DNA of 64,000 nucleotides from Metallyticus violacea (lineage: Eukaryota > Arthropoda > Insecta > Mantodea > Metallyticidae). Positions 1 to 11,445 of the stretch are shown here, piece after piece. Below the pieces are notes generated by a model. That model did no database searches and had not been told where the DNA came from. It saw only the letters and a list, made by a program, of their open reading frames with translations. How positions within the stretch are numbered: position 1 is the first letter of the stretch; each line of letters starts with the position of its first letter. Position numbers and translations under genes: made by a program. The stretch is from NCBI GenBank assembly GCA_030762175.1, contig CM060833.1, positions 166,507,001 through 166,571,000 on the forward strand, read 5' to 3'.

Positions 1-582
1 CGACAATGGGTGATAATTGTGTTTTATTATAGCAAACACTCTGAATTATGATCTTAAATCTTGTTATTTAATGGAACAGAATATATAAATTATTTTTATA
101 TTTGAAACCACAATGCATAGCAGCTAAAGAGTCGGAGAAACTGCGGATTTAACCATATATTCCTAAGAAAAAGAAGAAGAAGAAAAGGAGTTAAGTCTGG
201 TAATCAGTTTCTTCAAATTTTGTCAAAAAGAACTTTACTTTAAAGTGTGTAATAAAACTCTTAAGAAAGCAATTAATTTTATTAACTTTCTATTTAGAAA
301 GTGAAAAAATAAAGGACATAATATGCTAACATAAAAACCGGAGTTTACCATTGTATTTTGCGCAAAAATAAGACAAATGAAAAGAAAGAATATTTCTTGA
401 TCAAACGTAGTTTTATTCACTATATTTATAATACTTAACGCTGGAAGATGCCAATGTTTCAGGAGGGCTCACAAAACAGATGGGGTTTCTAATAATGTTT
501 CAAGATAGAGCACCCCATACCCCGGCGGAATCCGCATAGAGTTTAGCCCCTATGATAGTCCGCTTACATAACTTTAGCTTAC
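1..582. other. Unassigned AT-rich sequence
   Basis: No coding similarity, tRNA-like box or known repeat recognised. The short open frames here are AT-driven and lack recognisable protein composition. Confidence 0.5.
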
Positions 583-655
583 ATTCAGCAGGGCTGCTTG
601 TATCAGTCATGCCTCCTTTCACGAACGGCAGCGGAGGGTAGCGGAGAAAACCGAG
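583..655 (+). repeat. Fragment related to the SINE D body
   Basis: The block containing 'tttcacgaacggcagcggag' matches, in opposite orientation, the stretch at 1128-1178 (core 'tttcacgaacgccagtggag'). The two arms form a diverged inverted pair about 500 bases apart. It probably represents the 3' part of the SINE D family without its tRNA-like head. Confidence 0.45.
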
Positions 656-699
656 CACATATCCAGTCAACTAATGAAAACGGATAATTACGATTTTCT

Positions 700-775
700 C
701 ATGCCGGCCTGGTGCCTCAGTTGGTTAGAGAGTACCAAAAGAAAGGTAATGGGTTCGATGTCATCTAGGGACTGT
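700..775 (+). repeat. tRNA-like SINE head or tRNA pseudogene
   Basis: An A-box-like run (TGCCTCAGTTGGTTAGAG) is followed about 30 bases later by a B-box-like run (GGGTTCGATGTC). The acceptor ends do not pair well, so this is not a functional tRNA gene. No body from families A-D follows. Confidence 0.4.
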
Positions 776-1127
776 TTTTTAATGTACATAATTTGTGCAC
801 ACTTTTCTTACTATAATACATTTTCTTTTGGGGGCAGGGCAACGCATAGGTTGCAAGTTTACTTTTATTTCATGTAAGTTGCAAAATTAGGTTAGGTTAG
901 CTTAAATTAAAAAATAATAAACCATTCTCATAGCTTATGCTGTTAAAACCGTATGCCTTTCCCGTATAAGTTATTTCCTTTACTACTGACATGCTTCGCT
1001 ACTTTTGGAGTACGAGTGCTTGTTTCTGTGCGTTACGACTGCTATATCCCCCTGTATTTGTTGAGCTCGCAAGTCACTTTTTCCGCATTGGCGCAGTCCA
1101 TGCAGTCATTCCTTTAATTTGGGCTCG
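776..1127. other. Unassigned AT-rich sequence
   Basis: It contains a short ttaggttaggtta run near 890, resembling the insect telomere unit but only about two units long. Nothing else was recognised. Confidence 0.4.
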
Positions 1128-1448
1128 GATTATTCCGCCGCCCTCCACTGGCGTTCGTGAAATGAGGAGCTCTGCTTAATGTAAGGGCAAGTCTTGCAAA
1201 CCGGCCTCGGGGACAGAAATCTTTCAAAAGCGCAAGCCACTGTTACAATACGCCAGCCCACCTCACCCTGTAACAGAACCAACGGAATGAAATGATATGA
1301 AATGGAAGAGCGCAAAATTCGTTTTAGCATCGCCTAAGCAACAAGGAGAAACAACTAAAAAATCGAAATCAGGTTAAGCGGCCAGGATTTGAATCCGGGA
1401 CCTCGGAAACGCAGGTTTTATACGTTACCACTTGCGCCACTCTGCTCT
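1128..1448 (-). repeat. SINE D, copy 1
   Basis: Read on the minus strand, a tRNA-like head at 1448-1380 has an A box (TGGCGCAAGTGGTAAC) and a B box (GGATTCAAATCC). A body follows with 'catatcatttcattccgtt'. The same order of head and body is seen on the plus strand at about 49.06-49.25 kb, which defines the family. The 3' portion at 1128-1178 is shared with 583-655. No target-site duplication is visible. Confidence 0.55.
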
Positions 1449-2116
1449 GTTGGAATCTCGTCACTTTAAGCGTAATACGACCACTGAAATGTTTATTAAG
1501 CTTATCGTTAATCTTTGGACACAGTTTTGATACAAAAACATTTATTTACGATAACAATGCTGTTTCATATGTCGTAAAATCCGAATATAAGATGCCGTTT
1601 CTTCATGAAAGTAAGCCTGTGTTCGCCTTTTTCGCAATTCGATTGAACGCTGGTCGAAGAACATCCGGTAACTATGGTCGATAACAAAATCAGACAATTT
1701 CCCTATAAAACTTCAGTTTAACTGTTTCTTCACTCTATTTAATTACATTTCTTTGACTAAACCAACTACTTAAAGTCATATTGCGTTTTTTTTCTTGTAC
1801 AAATTTCTTTTACGATACATTTCGATTTTATTTTGATTAAAAGTAGAAGCTTCAAAGCAAGAAAAGTTAATATTCATTCCTTTTCTCTGTATAGGTAAAA
1901 TGGTTCATATTCTCAACTTCAGAACACATGGCTGTATGCACGTTTGGCCATGCATGTACTACTAAAAATGATTTGACCGTTATAGATTAATGATGTTAAC
2001 CAGAACTTTGTCGACAGCTCTATTAATGTTCAAATTTTGATTATTTGTTTATGACAATGTCGTTGATAAAGTTTTAAACTTAGCAATTAAATTTTGTCTG
2101 TAACATTTTGCTCGAA
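1449..2116. other. Unassigned AT-rich sequence
   Basis: No ORF of interest, tRNA-like promoter or shared repeat recognised. Confidence 0.4.
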
Positions 2117-2154
2117 TTCTTCTTCTCTTCTTTTTCTTCTTCTTCTTCTTCTTC

Positions 2155-2228
<74 letters not shown>

Positions 2229-2229
2229 T
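2117..2229 (+). repeat. Compound microsatellite (TTC)n(TTA)n
   Basis: About 40 bases of TTC-type repeat run directly into about 75 bases of TTA repeat. It abuts the tail of the SINE B copy that follows. In that copy's own orientation the repeat lies just downstream of its 3' end, so it may have grown from the SINE tail. Confidence 0.9.
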
Positions 2230-2395
2230 AATGGTGTTTAACGCCTATTTTTACTATAGGGGCACCACAGGCGGTGAACACTGATGATACATTGAGAAAG
2301 GATTTTTTAAGAAAGGAAACTTTCCAGGGCTAAGTTCAGGGTACCTCCCCGGCATTTGCCATTTATGAGAACTGTGTAAAATCTGGAAAATCTTC
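2229..2395 (-). repeat. SINE B, copy 1 (head missing)
   Basis: It matches the SINE B tail and body on the minus strand (landmarks 'ggcaccacaggcggtg', 'acctccccggcatttgcc'). Similarity is lost near 2390, before the tRNA-like head. At that breakpoint there is a 9-bp stem with a 4-base loop (2388-2409). Confidence 0.75.
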
Positions 2396-2409
2396 GCTGC
2401 CGAAGATTT

Positions 2410-2874
2410 CACCCTAAATTCCTTAGAGGGTGGAGATTCCTAAAATTTCCGTTCTGGGTTCAGATCATTGTGATGGTCCCATATTTCATCCATTGTCACA
2501 AATCTTTCAGGAAATTTTTGTTTGTGTGTTCGAAAATATCTTTTATTTTGCTTACAAATGTTGACCTATTTCAAATTATTTTTTTCGTCTCTAGTTTCTT
2601 ATTTAAATATATATTGAGCGGAGTTTATTAATCATCAATATTTACATAACCATATTTACAACTTATTTAATTTTAGTTAATTATGAGTGAATATTTATTA
2701 ATACTTTTCCCAGTTACAATATTTCCTCGGTCCTTGAGTGCTTGTTAATTCAGGATTCTATACAACTAACAGCCCGGTTGTTGTGCACATAGATCTTATA
2801 CATCACTGTAACTGCATATATTATAAAGAAAACGTTACAAATACTTCCCTAAAGGTGATCATCTTCCCTCATTG
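2410..2874. other. Unassigned AT-rich sequence
   Basis: Nothing recognised beyond proximity to the flanking repeats. Confidence 0.4.
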
Positions 2875-3504
2875 TTACTTTATTACCTTCTTCCTTTGTC
2901 CTGATGACTTTCCTCCACCCTTTTCTCTTACTTTCCCTACATAATTTCCAAACTGATTCAAACATTTTTTTCTGCTACTACCAAAAATGTTTAATGCCAA
3001 AAGTTTTGCTTGCAAATTATTCCACTTCTTGTTCCATGTTTTCTCTCTTCATCCTTCTGTTTCTATGCATTCTATTATACAGTGCAAGTTCTTGTCTACT
3101 TTACCACACAGTGGGCACAGTTCTTTGCCAACTTTTATCCCACTTAACATCATTGTTCCTGTTCTTTCCCCATGCCATGCCATTTTGTCACAAACCCCAA
3201 TAAAATTTTCCCTGGCCCACTCTTTCTTAAAACTCCCGTAATGTATCAGAGTATTCTTATCTCTTAAGCTACCAAATATTTCCTGTTTCTTATCGTTAAT
3301 CCTTGTTTTTACTTTATTCCATACGCTTTGCCCATTTGATGATTGTAAACTAACTAGTTCCCCCACAGCAATTTCTCCTACAATTTCCGTTAACCAGCTC
3401 TTTCTTGCACCTCCAAGCAATCTTTGAGAATATTTCCTTCCTCCAATGATTGTATCCTCTGCCAATTTAAATACATATATACCCTCATATGAACTCTTGT
3501 ATCC
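2875..3504 (-). pseudogene. Non-LTR retrotransposon ORF2 C-terminus (relic)
   Basis: One minus-strand frame can be read from 3504 down to a stop at 2875-2877, interrupted by a single in-frame TGA at 3049-3051. It contains a basic segment with a KNTLIHYGSFKKEW-type run. It then has a CPLCGKVDKNLHCIIEC zinc knuckle (C-x2-C-x7-H-x4-C), and after the internal stop a lysine-rich tail. A CCHC knuckle at the extreme C-terminus after a basic 'SL..Y...K..W..E' stretch is typical of ORF2 proteins of non-LTR elements. The reverse transcriptase and endonuclease are absent, as expected for a truncated copy. The clade cannot be assigned. The long open frame with only one stop suggests a moderately young copy. 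Confidence 0.6.
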
Positions 3505-5742
3505 CTAATAGTCCATCTTGCAACACTAATCGTCTACTTTGTTTTCTTCTGTTGCGACAATTTTACAAGCATCATTTCATCTCCATCTTCACAGGATATT
3601 CTGCAATATTTAAATGCACGAAGCCATCTACTTTATCAAATTCAGAGCAAATTCACCCTATGCTACTGATATATCCTGATGCCTTTCAGAACCACACCAT
3701 TCCTTCATTTCCAGGTATTTAATCACAACTCTTAATTCAATATGCTTAATGTTTTTACTGATTGAGCACTTCTTATCAACACTGCTATTACGTACGCAAC
3801 AATGTATGAACTTGAAGCTGCATGCGCCATTTGCACATTTCAGGCATTCTTGTGTCATGTAAATCAACTTTTAGATAAACTACAAATAGGAATGAACCCT
3901 CGTATCCTTTATCTTACTCCCAGGTGATAGCAAGTAACATTGTAAAATTCACATAAAATACCTCTATTTACTCGCCATGGCACCACTGTACCTAGATCTT
4001 AAAGAGAAATGAAATGTGACATGACGATGTAAAGCGGGTAATTATTCCGCTAAGTTCGACCTCTAGAGTGGAAATAATCATATAGAGATATCAGGTAAAT
4101 AAAAAAAGATATGATAGATAATTTAATTTGTTACAGCGTAATAAAAATGAATGGTGGGTCACGCAGGCAATGAGCGGCCTAGAGGTGGCCATGGAAACCT
4201 GCTCTGCTCTACACAGGGGGCCGCGTTCGGGAGAAGGGCGCAGGGGAAGAGAAGAAGTAGCAGCGAATCGAAATAAATTCTGTAGCAAGTCACACAGACG
4301 TTGTTAGCAAGTCGGACTTTTATTTCACGACGTGCGTTGAATCAAAGAACGAAGTATGTGTTTTGGTTTGGTGAAGACTGGAGCCAAAGTTTTTGCATTG
4401 CCATTTATAGAGAGGCACTGCGGGAATTCAAGGATACAGGACGCTTTTTGAGGAAAGCGTTAGCACTGAGTTATCCCCAGATGCACAAAACTTGGTCTCG
4501 AATCAACGTCTGAATGACAAAGAGACTGCGAAAGTTCTTGTACTAGAAGGAAATGTCATTTCTTTTCTTTGCCAAATATGAGCATATGTTTACGCAGCGT
4601 TTTCCAGTCACTATCAACATGCGGCTATTTAAATAAATAGATAAATGCTATAAAAATAAAATTACGCACTTTTCGTTGCAGGTGTATAACAAAAGTAATT
4701 TGATTATTAAATAATTATCACAAGCAATATGACAAGAGGATCTGGACCCTCGAGTGATATTTATTAGAACTATTTCACAAATAACATTAGCATTTATACA
4801 TAATTCTCGTAAACTTGGCTTACATTATTGCAACAATTGCACATTTGTATTACAAAAATTCTTAACCTTTACAAGCCATCTAGCAACAGACGAATGTCGA
4901 TTGTCAGTAATGCCAAAAGAGAAGAGCCAAATACAATTTCATGAATGGAATAAGAATAAAGGTAATATGTATTTGAAACTCCCACGCGGATTATTAAAAA
5001 TTATATAAAATGTTATACTTACTTATGAATACCTACCTATTCAGAAACCGTGAGAATGAAACAGATGAAAATCGATTTTTACAGTCCCTACCGTTCGATT
5101 TACTAATACCAACTGAGAAAAATAAAACAGAGAAATCATTTTACTATTCTGAACAACGTGTTTATTAAGATTTATGGTAGCTTATTTGTTATATAATTAC
5201 AAAATGATTTCAGACTGTTTGGCTGAATATGCAAAAACAATTGCTTGAGTAAACCTTAAGTAAGTTAAATGAAAACACATAAAAGCGGTCAGTGATGTGT
5301 GTTCAGGAATTATATAGTAGAAGTATAGAGTTGGCTGCACTGTCCACAAGACGTTGCGTGATCAGTGTTTCATTGCATCTTTATCATCGACGAAGAAATA
5401 ATTACGTTCTTATACTTTGGATACTAAAAGAATAACATTTTTTAAGATTGTAAAGTCTTGAGAATATGGAACTTTACTTCTGTGAGAAGCAGCTAACAGT
5501 ATTTAGATCAGAGGTCTGAAAATAGTCTCGTGTTCATTTGTTTTCCTTTGCCCGTTTGCAAGTTCAGTGCTTTGTAACAAGCACGCTTTTATAGGGGAGG
5601 GGGAAAGATAGGTATACGTATCAGGTTTGCTTGCTTCCATCAAGAAATATTTCACCCAACTTGATATCCGTTCAAGTGTTTAAGCAATATATTCATAATA
5701 TGAGCGAGGATCATTAAGTAATACGCACTCTTTTCTCTTTAC
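3505..5742. other. Unassigned sequence
   Basis: About 2.2 kb with no recognisable gene. A GC-richer patch lies at 4140-4260, and short open frames lie around 4301-4513 and 4754-5008. None shows a family motif or codon pattern I can support. Confidence 0.4.
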
Positions 5743-6010
5743 CGCCACGGGTGACCGAGGTCGTTAAGGCGCGGTCACGTGAGCGGGAGATCTGGCGTTC
5801 GAATCCATCCAGGATCGTACTCCCTGACTGAGGATTTTTCCCAGGTTTTCCTCAGTCCTCATAAATGGCAAATGCCGGGGAGGTACCCCAAACTTAGGCC
5901 TGAAACGTTTCCTTCCTTAAAAAAAATCCTTTCCCAATATATCATTTTATCTGATGTATCATCAGTGTCCATCGCCTGTGGTGCCTCAGTAGTAAACAGG
6001 AGTTAAACAT
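5743..6010 (+). repeat. SINE B, copy 2 (near full length)
   Basis: It starts with the tRNA-like head (GCCACGGGTGACCGAGG, then 'GTTAAGGCGCGG') and a B box (CGTTCGAATCC). It continues through the body ('aatgccggggaggtacc') to the tail 'gcctcagtagtaaacagg'. Orientation is plus. No clear target-site duplication. Confidence 0.85.
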
Positions 6011-6089
6011 TATTAAAAACTGATTTCTCTTTCAGGATTTATTTACTTAAATTTTAAGTACAATGATTGTTTCTCGTCCTTTGCTTATA

Positions 6090-6690
6090 CAGCGGATGTT
6101 TCTCAATATGAGCTCCTTGAAAGTGAAAGAGTCACTTACATGTCAGAGTGTATGCCGTCACTGTTCCTCTCTGGAGATGTTCCCAGCCATCACTTCGTAC
6201 TACTGCCATAACTTTCTCGCTTTCGTCAAATCTCATCCTGCAAGTTATTTTTTTTATTATGAAGAATAAAAGAGAAAGTGTACGATTCGGGCTGTAGGGT
6301 GTGCGTGATAAAGGACGTCTATTGAAGTTCAGTGTTCGTAGATGTGTGTGCGGCGTTACGTTGTCTTGAAGAAGACTTTTTGATCAGATCTTAGTGAGAC
6401 AAATGCACCGGAAGCGCTTCTTCAGCTTCTAAAGTGTTTTGACGTATATTTCGGCGTTAAATGTTTCACCACAAGATAATTATCGATGAGAACAATGCTC
6501 AGTGTATTGCTGTTTTTTAATTTTGTCATGGCACCCCAATGATTATTTTTGGTCTCAGGCTGGAAGTGATGAATCCGCGTTACATTTTCTATTACAGTGC
6601 TGCTACCTTCATCCTCGCATCGAGCAGTAAACTCTGAACATATAACAGTTATCTTTCCTCGTGCCGTATAGTTAGGCGTCAAGGAATCCT
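6090..6690 (-). mobile_element. Old mariner/Tc1-type transposase relic
   Basis: In minus-strand frames an 'IHHFQPETK' block is visible, the stretch that follows the first catalytic aspartate in mariner transposases. Further on is 'LLQDNVTPHT', the second-aspartate motif. A C-terminal run ending 'GAHIEKH' follows near 6092. Several frame changes separate the blocks. No terminal inverted repeats were recognised. It is likely the same subfamily as the relic at 37.4-37.9 kb, which shares 'HFRPETK' and matching flanking nucleotides ('ttggtctcagg'). Confidence 0.55.
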
Positions 6691-7802
6691 TTTAACACAG
6701 CTTTTGAATGAGTGCTTTGACACTGGTGGTAAGAGATATCAAGCAAAACAGTCAGTTTGATAGTCTCTGATCGTACCGAATAAGAATTTGGCATGTAGTG
6801 GTATGAGGCCGGTCAAACCTGGTTGATCACAACCTACCTATGATTACAGCATGTTGCCAATTCTAGTAGTGCTTTTATTCTTTACACAATAAAACACATT
6901 CAACTTGCCAAAGGTTTAGTACACTTCATTTCTTACCAAGTCTATTTAGGAATAATGAAATTACAATCCAGCAACAAGTGTGACAGTTGCAAAATCGAAG
7001 ATACGCGGGAGAATGCCACAGCTAAACACAGCTCGTCGTGAGGAAAGAAGATTATTGGCAGGAAAAAACACAAATAACATAATAAGAAATCAAGAAAAGC
7101 TCCAAATTTTACAAAAAATAAAAGCAAAAATGTCTGAGATAAGGTTGGAAAATTTTAGAAACACAAAAAATTGTAACAGTGGAAGGAAAATAACAGCAGA
7201 TGGGTCAAAAAGTGTTGAAGACCACAAAGATTTTAAAAAGAGATGAAGAAATGAACGGAAACCCACGTGATTAGTAACATCGAAACTGTGCGGGAAGAAC
7301 AACCAGCATATGAAAATGAATTGGCAGATCACAGGTAGGTAGGAGGAAGCCGAAAGAAAAAGAAGTACTGAGGGAATATGATACAAAAACAACACGAAAA
7401 GAGTTGAAGGACGTTATTAGAACTCAGGACATCCAAGTGCAATAGTGAAAGAAGCAATCAACAACGGAAGAAGGAAATGAAGAATACACAGATAGAACTC
7501 TGCACTATTTCGAAAAAGAAGCAACGTGTGTAACTTTATAACCTTAACCTAAAACTAGCAGTGATGCTTGAGACTGGCAGCTACTTCTCCGATGTGGGAG
7601 CAGCCAGGATGACTAGCAACAGCTGATGTGCTAATAGGTGAAAAAGAATGCACTTGTAAACTGAATATTATAAAACACAATTTGCAACATTTTAAATTTC
7701 AATGTAGTATATAGTAAACTTTACCAGTTTACCAGTTACCAGTTGTTGTAATATATTGATAAAGTTTTTGTAAAATATGTTACGTAAATTTGTGTGGTAG
7801 CT
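6691..7802. other. Unassigned; includes an A-rich basic open frame
   Basis: A plus-strand frame at 6980-7246 encodes 88 residues rich in Lys, Arg, Asn and Glu (e.g. 'RREERRLLAGKN'). Similar highly charged frames continue to about 7520. It could be the remains of a coiled-coil or retroelement protein, but purine-rich composition alone can produce this. No family recognised. Confidence 0.3.
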
Positions 7803-8024
7803 CCCCCCCCCCCCCCGTTTGGTTTATTTACGGACGCTCTTTAACGGCTGAGGTCATCAGCGTCTCCTTCAATTCAGGGCGTGAAACGGTCGACAAATTT
7901 TGCTCACAGGCCTCTCTTTCAGGTTTGAGGTTCTTTATCGTGCCGTAAATGTACGGCACGGGACCCACGACTTTACTTCCCTTCCGAAGGAAGCCATACT
8001 TAGGATTTTTACGCCAGAAAAAAT
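7803..8024 (-). repeat. SINE A, copy 1 (head missing), next to poly-C
   Basis: A 14-base C run (7803-7816) precedes the reversed SINE A tail ('ggtttatttacggacgctct') and body. The copy stops near 8024, before the tRNA-like head. The body hairpin is perfect here: 9-bp arms around AATG at 7939-7960. Confidence 0.85.
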
Positions 8025-9004
8025 TGCTGTAGTTTTAGACAAATTAGCTATTTAGTAATGTATAGTTAGTTTTGTACCTTCAATTAATTAAAAATGTAAA
8101 ATAAAATAATAAAGAAACTGGAATAATACGCCATGATATAGACCAGAAATCAAGGTGTAGGTTTTGCAGACAATAAAATAAAATTACAAATAAAAATTCT
8201 TTCCACCTCTCCATATACATTTCTTAAACGTCTCTGGATGTTGGTGGTGGTTTCCTTTTCCTGTAAGTGAAATGAAGTTACTTAGTAATTCACTTAGAAA
8301 ATCAGTTGCAAAAGCTAACTGCATCACAGTCAAATATAGCTAAAAAAATAGATAGACGAATATGAAATAGTGCAGGATGGGTGAAAGATATTGCATATTA
8401 AATATTGCTTTGCTAAGATAGACTAGCTTAGAACGGCTCTCATAAATCCGCAGCATCAAAAACATATTTTACAAAAAAAGCTAGTTTGTCCTTTTATTAT
8501 TCCGAGAAATAGAACAAAAAATCTTCTAATATGTTCTCGCAGTAAATAAATATAATGAATGCTTGCTTTTCCTGAAATGTCACTTGATTCGACCAATTAA
8601 ATGTATGAATATTCACTCTAATGATATTCTTTAAGAATAGGACTGATGCTTTTAGATGAATTAGTACTACTTCTTGTGTTCAGAAAACTTACAAAATATT
8701 ATTTTTTATATTCGTCAGCTGTGAGGCTTTACATTTTTTTTTAACTTATGTTTCTATGTCTGGATTGTATTGTAAAACTTTTGGCTTGATGAACTTTTTA
8801 ATGCAAATACTGTTTTAAAAAGTCCATTCATGCTTTATTTAAGAAGAAATGCTTTGCTTGAAAATAAAATTTTAACATATTTGCTAAAACTGATGCATTT
8901 AATAATTTATCCTCACAGATTACACGTTCGAGATTTGATTGCTCCATTTTTCCAATCGGTATGAAGATAACTTTGTTGATACTGATACACAAAACAGTCA
9001 TTTT
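8025..9004. other. Unassigned AT-rich sequence
   Basis: No gene seen. The segment at about 8228-8330 shares two short blocks ('aaacgtctctggatgttg' and 'aaaagctaactgcatcaca') with 38148-38240 at similar spacing, suggesting a faint shared repeat. Confidence 0.35.
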
Positions 9005-9015
9005 ACATTTATTAG

Positions 9016-9310
9016 GTCGGTCCTGGTGGTGTAGTGGTTACCATACTTAACTCCTAAAACCAAGATCGCGGGTTCGAACCCGGAAATGGATTTTTCGGGC
9101 GTAAAAATCCTAAGTATGGCTTCCTTCGGAAGGGAAAGTAAAGCCGTGGGTCCCGTGTCGTACATTTACGGCACGAAAAAGAACCTCAAACCTGAAAGAG
9201 AGGCCTCTGAGCAAAATTTGTCGGCCGTTTCACGCCATGAGTTGAATGGGACGCTGATGACCTGAGATGTTAAACAGCGTCCATAAATAAACCAATCAAA
9301 AAAAAAAAAA
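9016..9310 (+). repeat. SINE A, copy 2, full length with target-site duplication
   Basis: The tRNA-like head begins GGTCCTGGTGGTGTAGTGG (A box inside) and has B box GGTTCGAACCC. The body has the conserved hairpin (9154-9175). The tail 'cataaataaaccaatc' ends in about 14 A residues. It is flanked by a perfect 11-bp duplication, acatttattag, at 9005-9015 and 9311-9321. This is direct evidence of retroposition. This copy's 3' acceptor half is mutated (CCCGGAAATGG). Confidence 0.93.
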
Positions 9311-9321
9311 ACATTTATTAG

Positions 9322-10277
9322 AGTTGCAACACTCCGTAATTCAATAACGGAAGCAGAGGGGCATCTTGTGTCATCGTTGTGCAGGACACTTTGCCAATTA
9401 GCTGTGAGTATACTTTTGTATAATGGAACATAATAACAGGAAGATAATATTCCGTATAGCACGCGTTTTGCTTTGCAACTAGATTTTGCATTATTCAGTA
9501 CAAAGCACTAACTACATTTGTCATTTTCTCGTGACATATCAACACGTTAAACTGGTTCTATATACTTTTTGTATAAATTATAAGTTTCTAAAATGTCAAC
9601 CCTGTGATCGTATATGAAAGAAAGATTTTCTGAAGGTGAGGGAAATGCAACTTTGATGTGTATAACGCTCCGATTCCCTTGGTGTCTACAGGAACAGTGG
9701 AGATTTCCTTAGACATTACGATATTCAGAGTTCAGCAAAGAAAACCAACTCGATTTTTCCCTTTTTCTCTCTCTCGTTTTACTGAGATACATGGGATAAG
9801 CAGTTATCTGCATTATCGAGCATTTATTTACAAACTTTCAACCTATTTTAATTTTTAAATAATTAAATAATTAAATTAAAATCTTATAATTAAGACACAA
9901 CACCAATTTCGAGATACAACTAAGGGTCACCAAGAGGTTTTGTGCAACAGAATTTTTCAAAATACTCTGCTTGGTTTTGTGTAGAACCCTCCATTTCCAT
10001 TAGCGCTCACTCATACGACCCCGTTATCAGCACTGCAGTCCATTACATTTGGTAGGCTGCGACTGTACTGTAACATCGCTGATAACGACTGTAGTGCTCC
10101 CAGCGCGAAAACGAAGAAGTCAGATGGTGCCTGGTTAGGACTGTATAGTGGATGCGTCTACAGATTTACTTCTGTACTCTCTAAATCTGTCAATGTTGAG
10201 TTCGCAGTGGGAACCGAAGCATGATAAGGTGCAACAGGATTCCTTATAGCCCAGTTCTGGCCGCCGTTTATAACTTT
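9322..10277. other. Unassigned sequence
   Basis: Short open frames only. A GC-richer patch around 10010-10110 contains two 'gttatcagc/gctgataac' pieces in inverse order. No gene supported. Confidence 0.35.
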
Positions 10278-10290
10278 TGTTGATTACAGT

Positions 10291-10594
10291 TGATTTTTTT
10301 TTTTTATTGGTTTATTTACCGACGCTCTTTAACATCTCAGGTCATCAGCGTCCCATTCAATTCAGGGCGTGAAACGGCCGACAAATTTTGCTCAGAGGTC
10401 TCTTCTTTCAGGCTTGAGGTTCTTTTTCGTGCCGTAAATGTACGACACGGGACCCACGGCTTTAGTCTCCTTCCGAAGGAAGCCACAGTTAGGATTTTTA
10501 CGCCCGAAAAAACCAATCGATACTGAACGGGTTTGAACCGGCGATCTTGGGTTTAGAAGGCAAGTATGGTTACCGCTACACCACCTGAACCGAC
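10291..10594 (-). repeat. SINE A, copy 3, full length with target-site duplication
   Basis: Reversed SINE A with a T-rich tail complement at its left end. It is bounded by a perfect 13-bp duplication, tgttgattacagt, at 10278-10290 and 10595-10607. The head is slightly degraded (accacctgaaccgac instead of accaccaggaccgac). Confidence 0.93.
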
Positions 10595-10797
10595 TGTTGA
10601 TTACAGTGGAAGGTAGACTTTGAGTAACTGTTTTATGATTTCTTAGCACAAAGGTTGCTAAAAATGTCGCAATCATTATATTTTTACCATTTCTTGTGAC
10701 TTTGACTTTCACGGATGTCTGGGCATCAGGCGCTTGGTTTCAGAGTCAAACTGCAGATCCAAGTACCGTCTCCTTTGACAACATCAAATACAAACTG

Positions 10798-11345
10798 CCA
10801 CGGGTGATCAAGGTCGTTGAGGAAGGGGCTCGTGGGCGGGAAGTGTGGTGTTCCATTTTTGACTGGACCGTTCTCCATGACAGGTTTTCATTACTCCTCA
10901 TAAATGTTGGGCAGGTAACATGAACTTATGCCTGGAACTATTCCTGCCTTAAAAATAATCCTTTCTCAAATTATCATTTCATCCCATATTCCATAACCGC
11001 CTATAATGACGTCGGTCCTGGTGGTGTAGTGGTAACTATAATTACCTCCTAAACCCAAGATCGCGGGTTCGATCCCGGCCAGGACCGATAGATTTTTTCC
11101 GGGCATAAAAATCTTAAGTATGAATTACTTCGGAAGGGAAGTAAAGCCGTGGGTCCCGTGTCGTACATTTACGACATGAAAAAGAACCTCAAGCCTGAAA
11201 GAAGAGGCCTCTGAGCAAAATTTGTCGGCCGTTTCACGCCCTGAGTTGAATGGGACGCTTGTGACCTGAGATGTTAAACAGCGTCCATAAATAAAACAAA
11301 TCAAACCTCTTTGATGCCTCAACAGTAAAAACGGACGTTATACAA
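10798..11345 (+). repeat. SINE B, copy 3, split by a SINE A
   Basis: The head and body run from GCCACGGGTGATCAAGG to about 11010. They resume at about 11306 with 'gatgcctcaacagtaaaaac', the SINE B tail. The intervening sequence is a full SINE A. The head is eroded (B box 'ggtgttccatttttg'), consistent with an older element than its insert. Confidence 0.75.
11011..11305 (+). repeat. SINE A, copy 4, nested in SINE B
   Basis: Complete head with acceptor stem GGTCCTG/CAGGACC, B box GGTTCGATCCC, body and tail ending 'aaataaaacaaatcaaa'. An imperfect duplication may be present at its edges ('cctataatga' before, 'cctctttgatg' after). Confidence 0.9.
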
Positions 11346-11445
11346 CAATATTTAAAAAAAGTCAGATATGCGCCAACACTCCACTGATTCTTTGAAACAT
11401 TTCTTGCATCATTCCACCCTTTAGAGTTTCTGTCTTTCGCTTAAA

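Noticed and set aside
887..903. Telomere-like TTAGG units
   Set aside because: Only about two imperfect units, as expected by chance in insect DNA; not an interstitial telomere array.
2388..2409. 9-bp hairpin at the SINE B copy 1 breakpoint
   Set aside because: Single occurrence, no T run to suggest a terminator, and no matching structure in the other copies.
9019..9093. Functional tRNA genes at SINE heads
   Set aside because: Each head continues into a SINE body, and copies share that body; anticodon stems are distorted.
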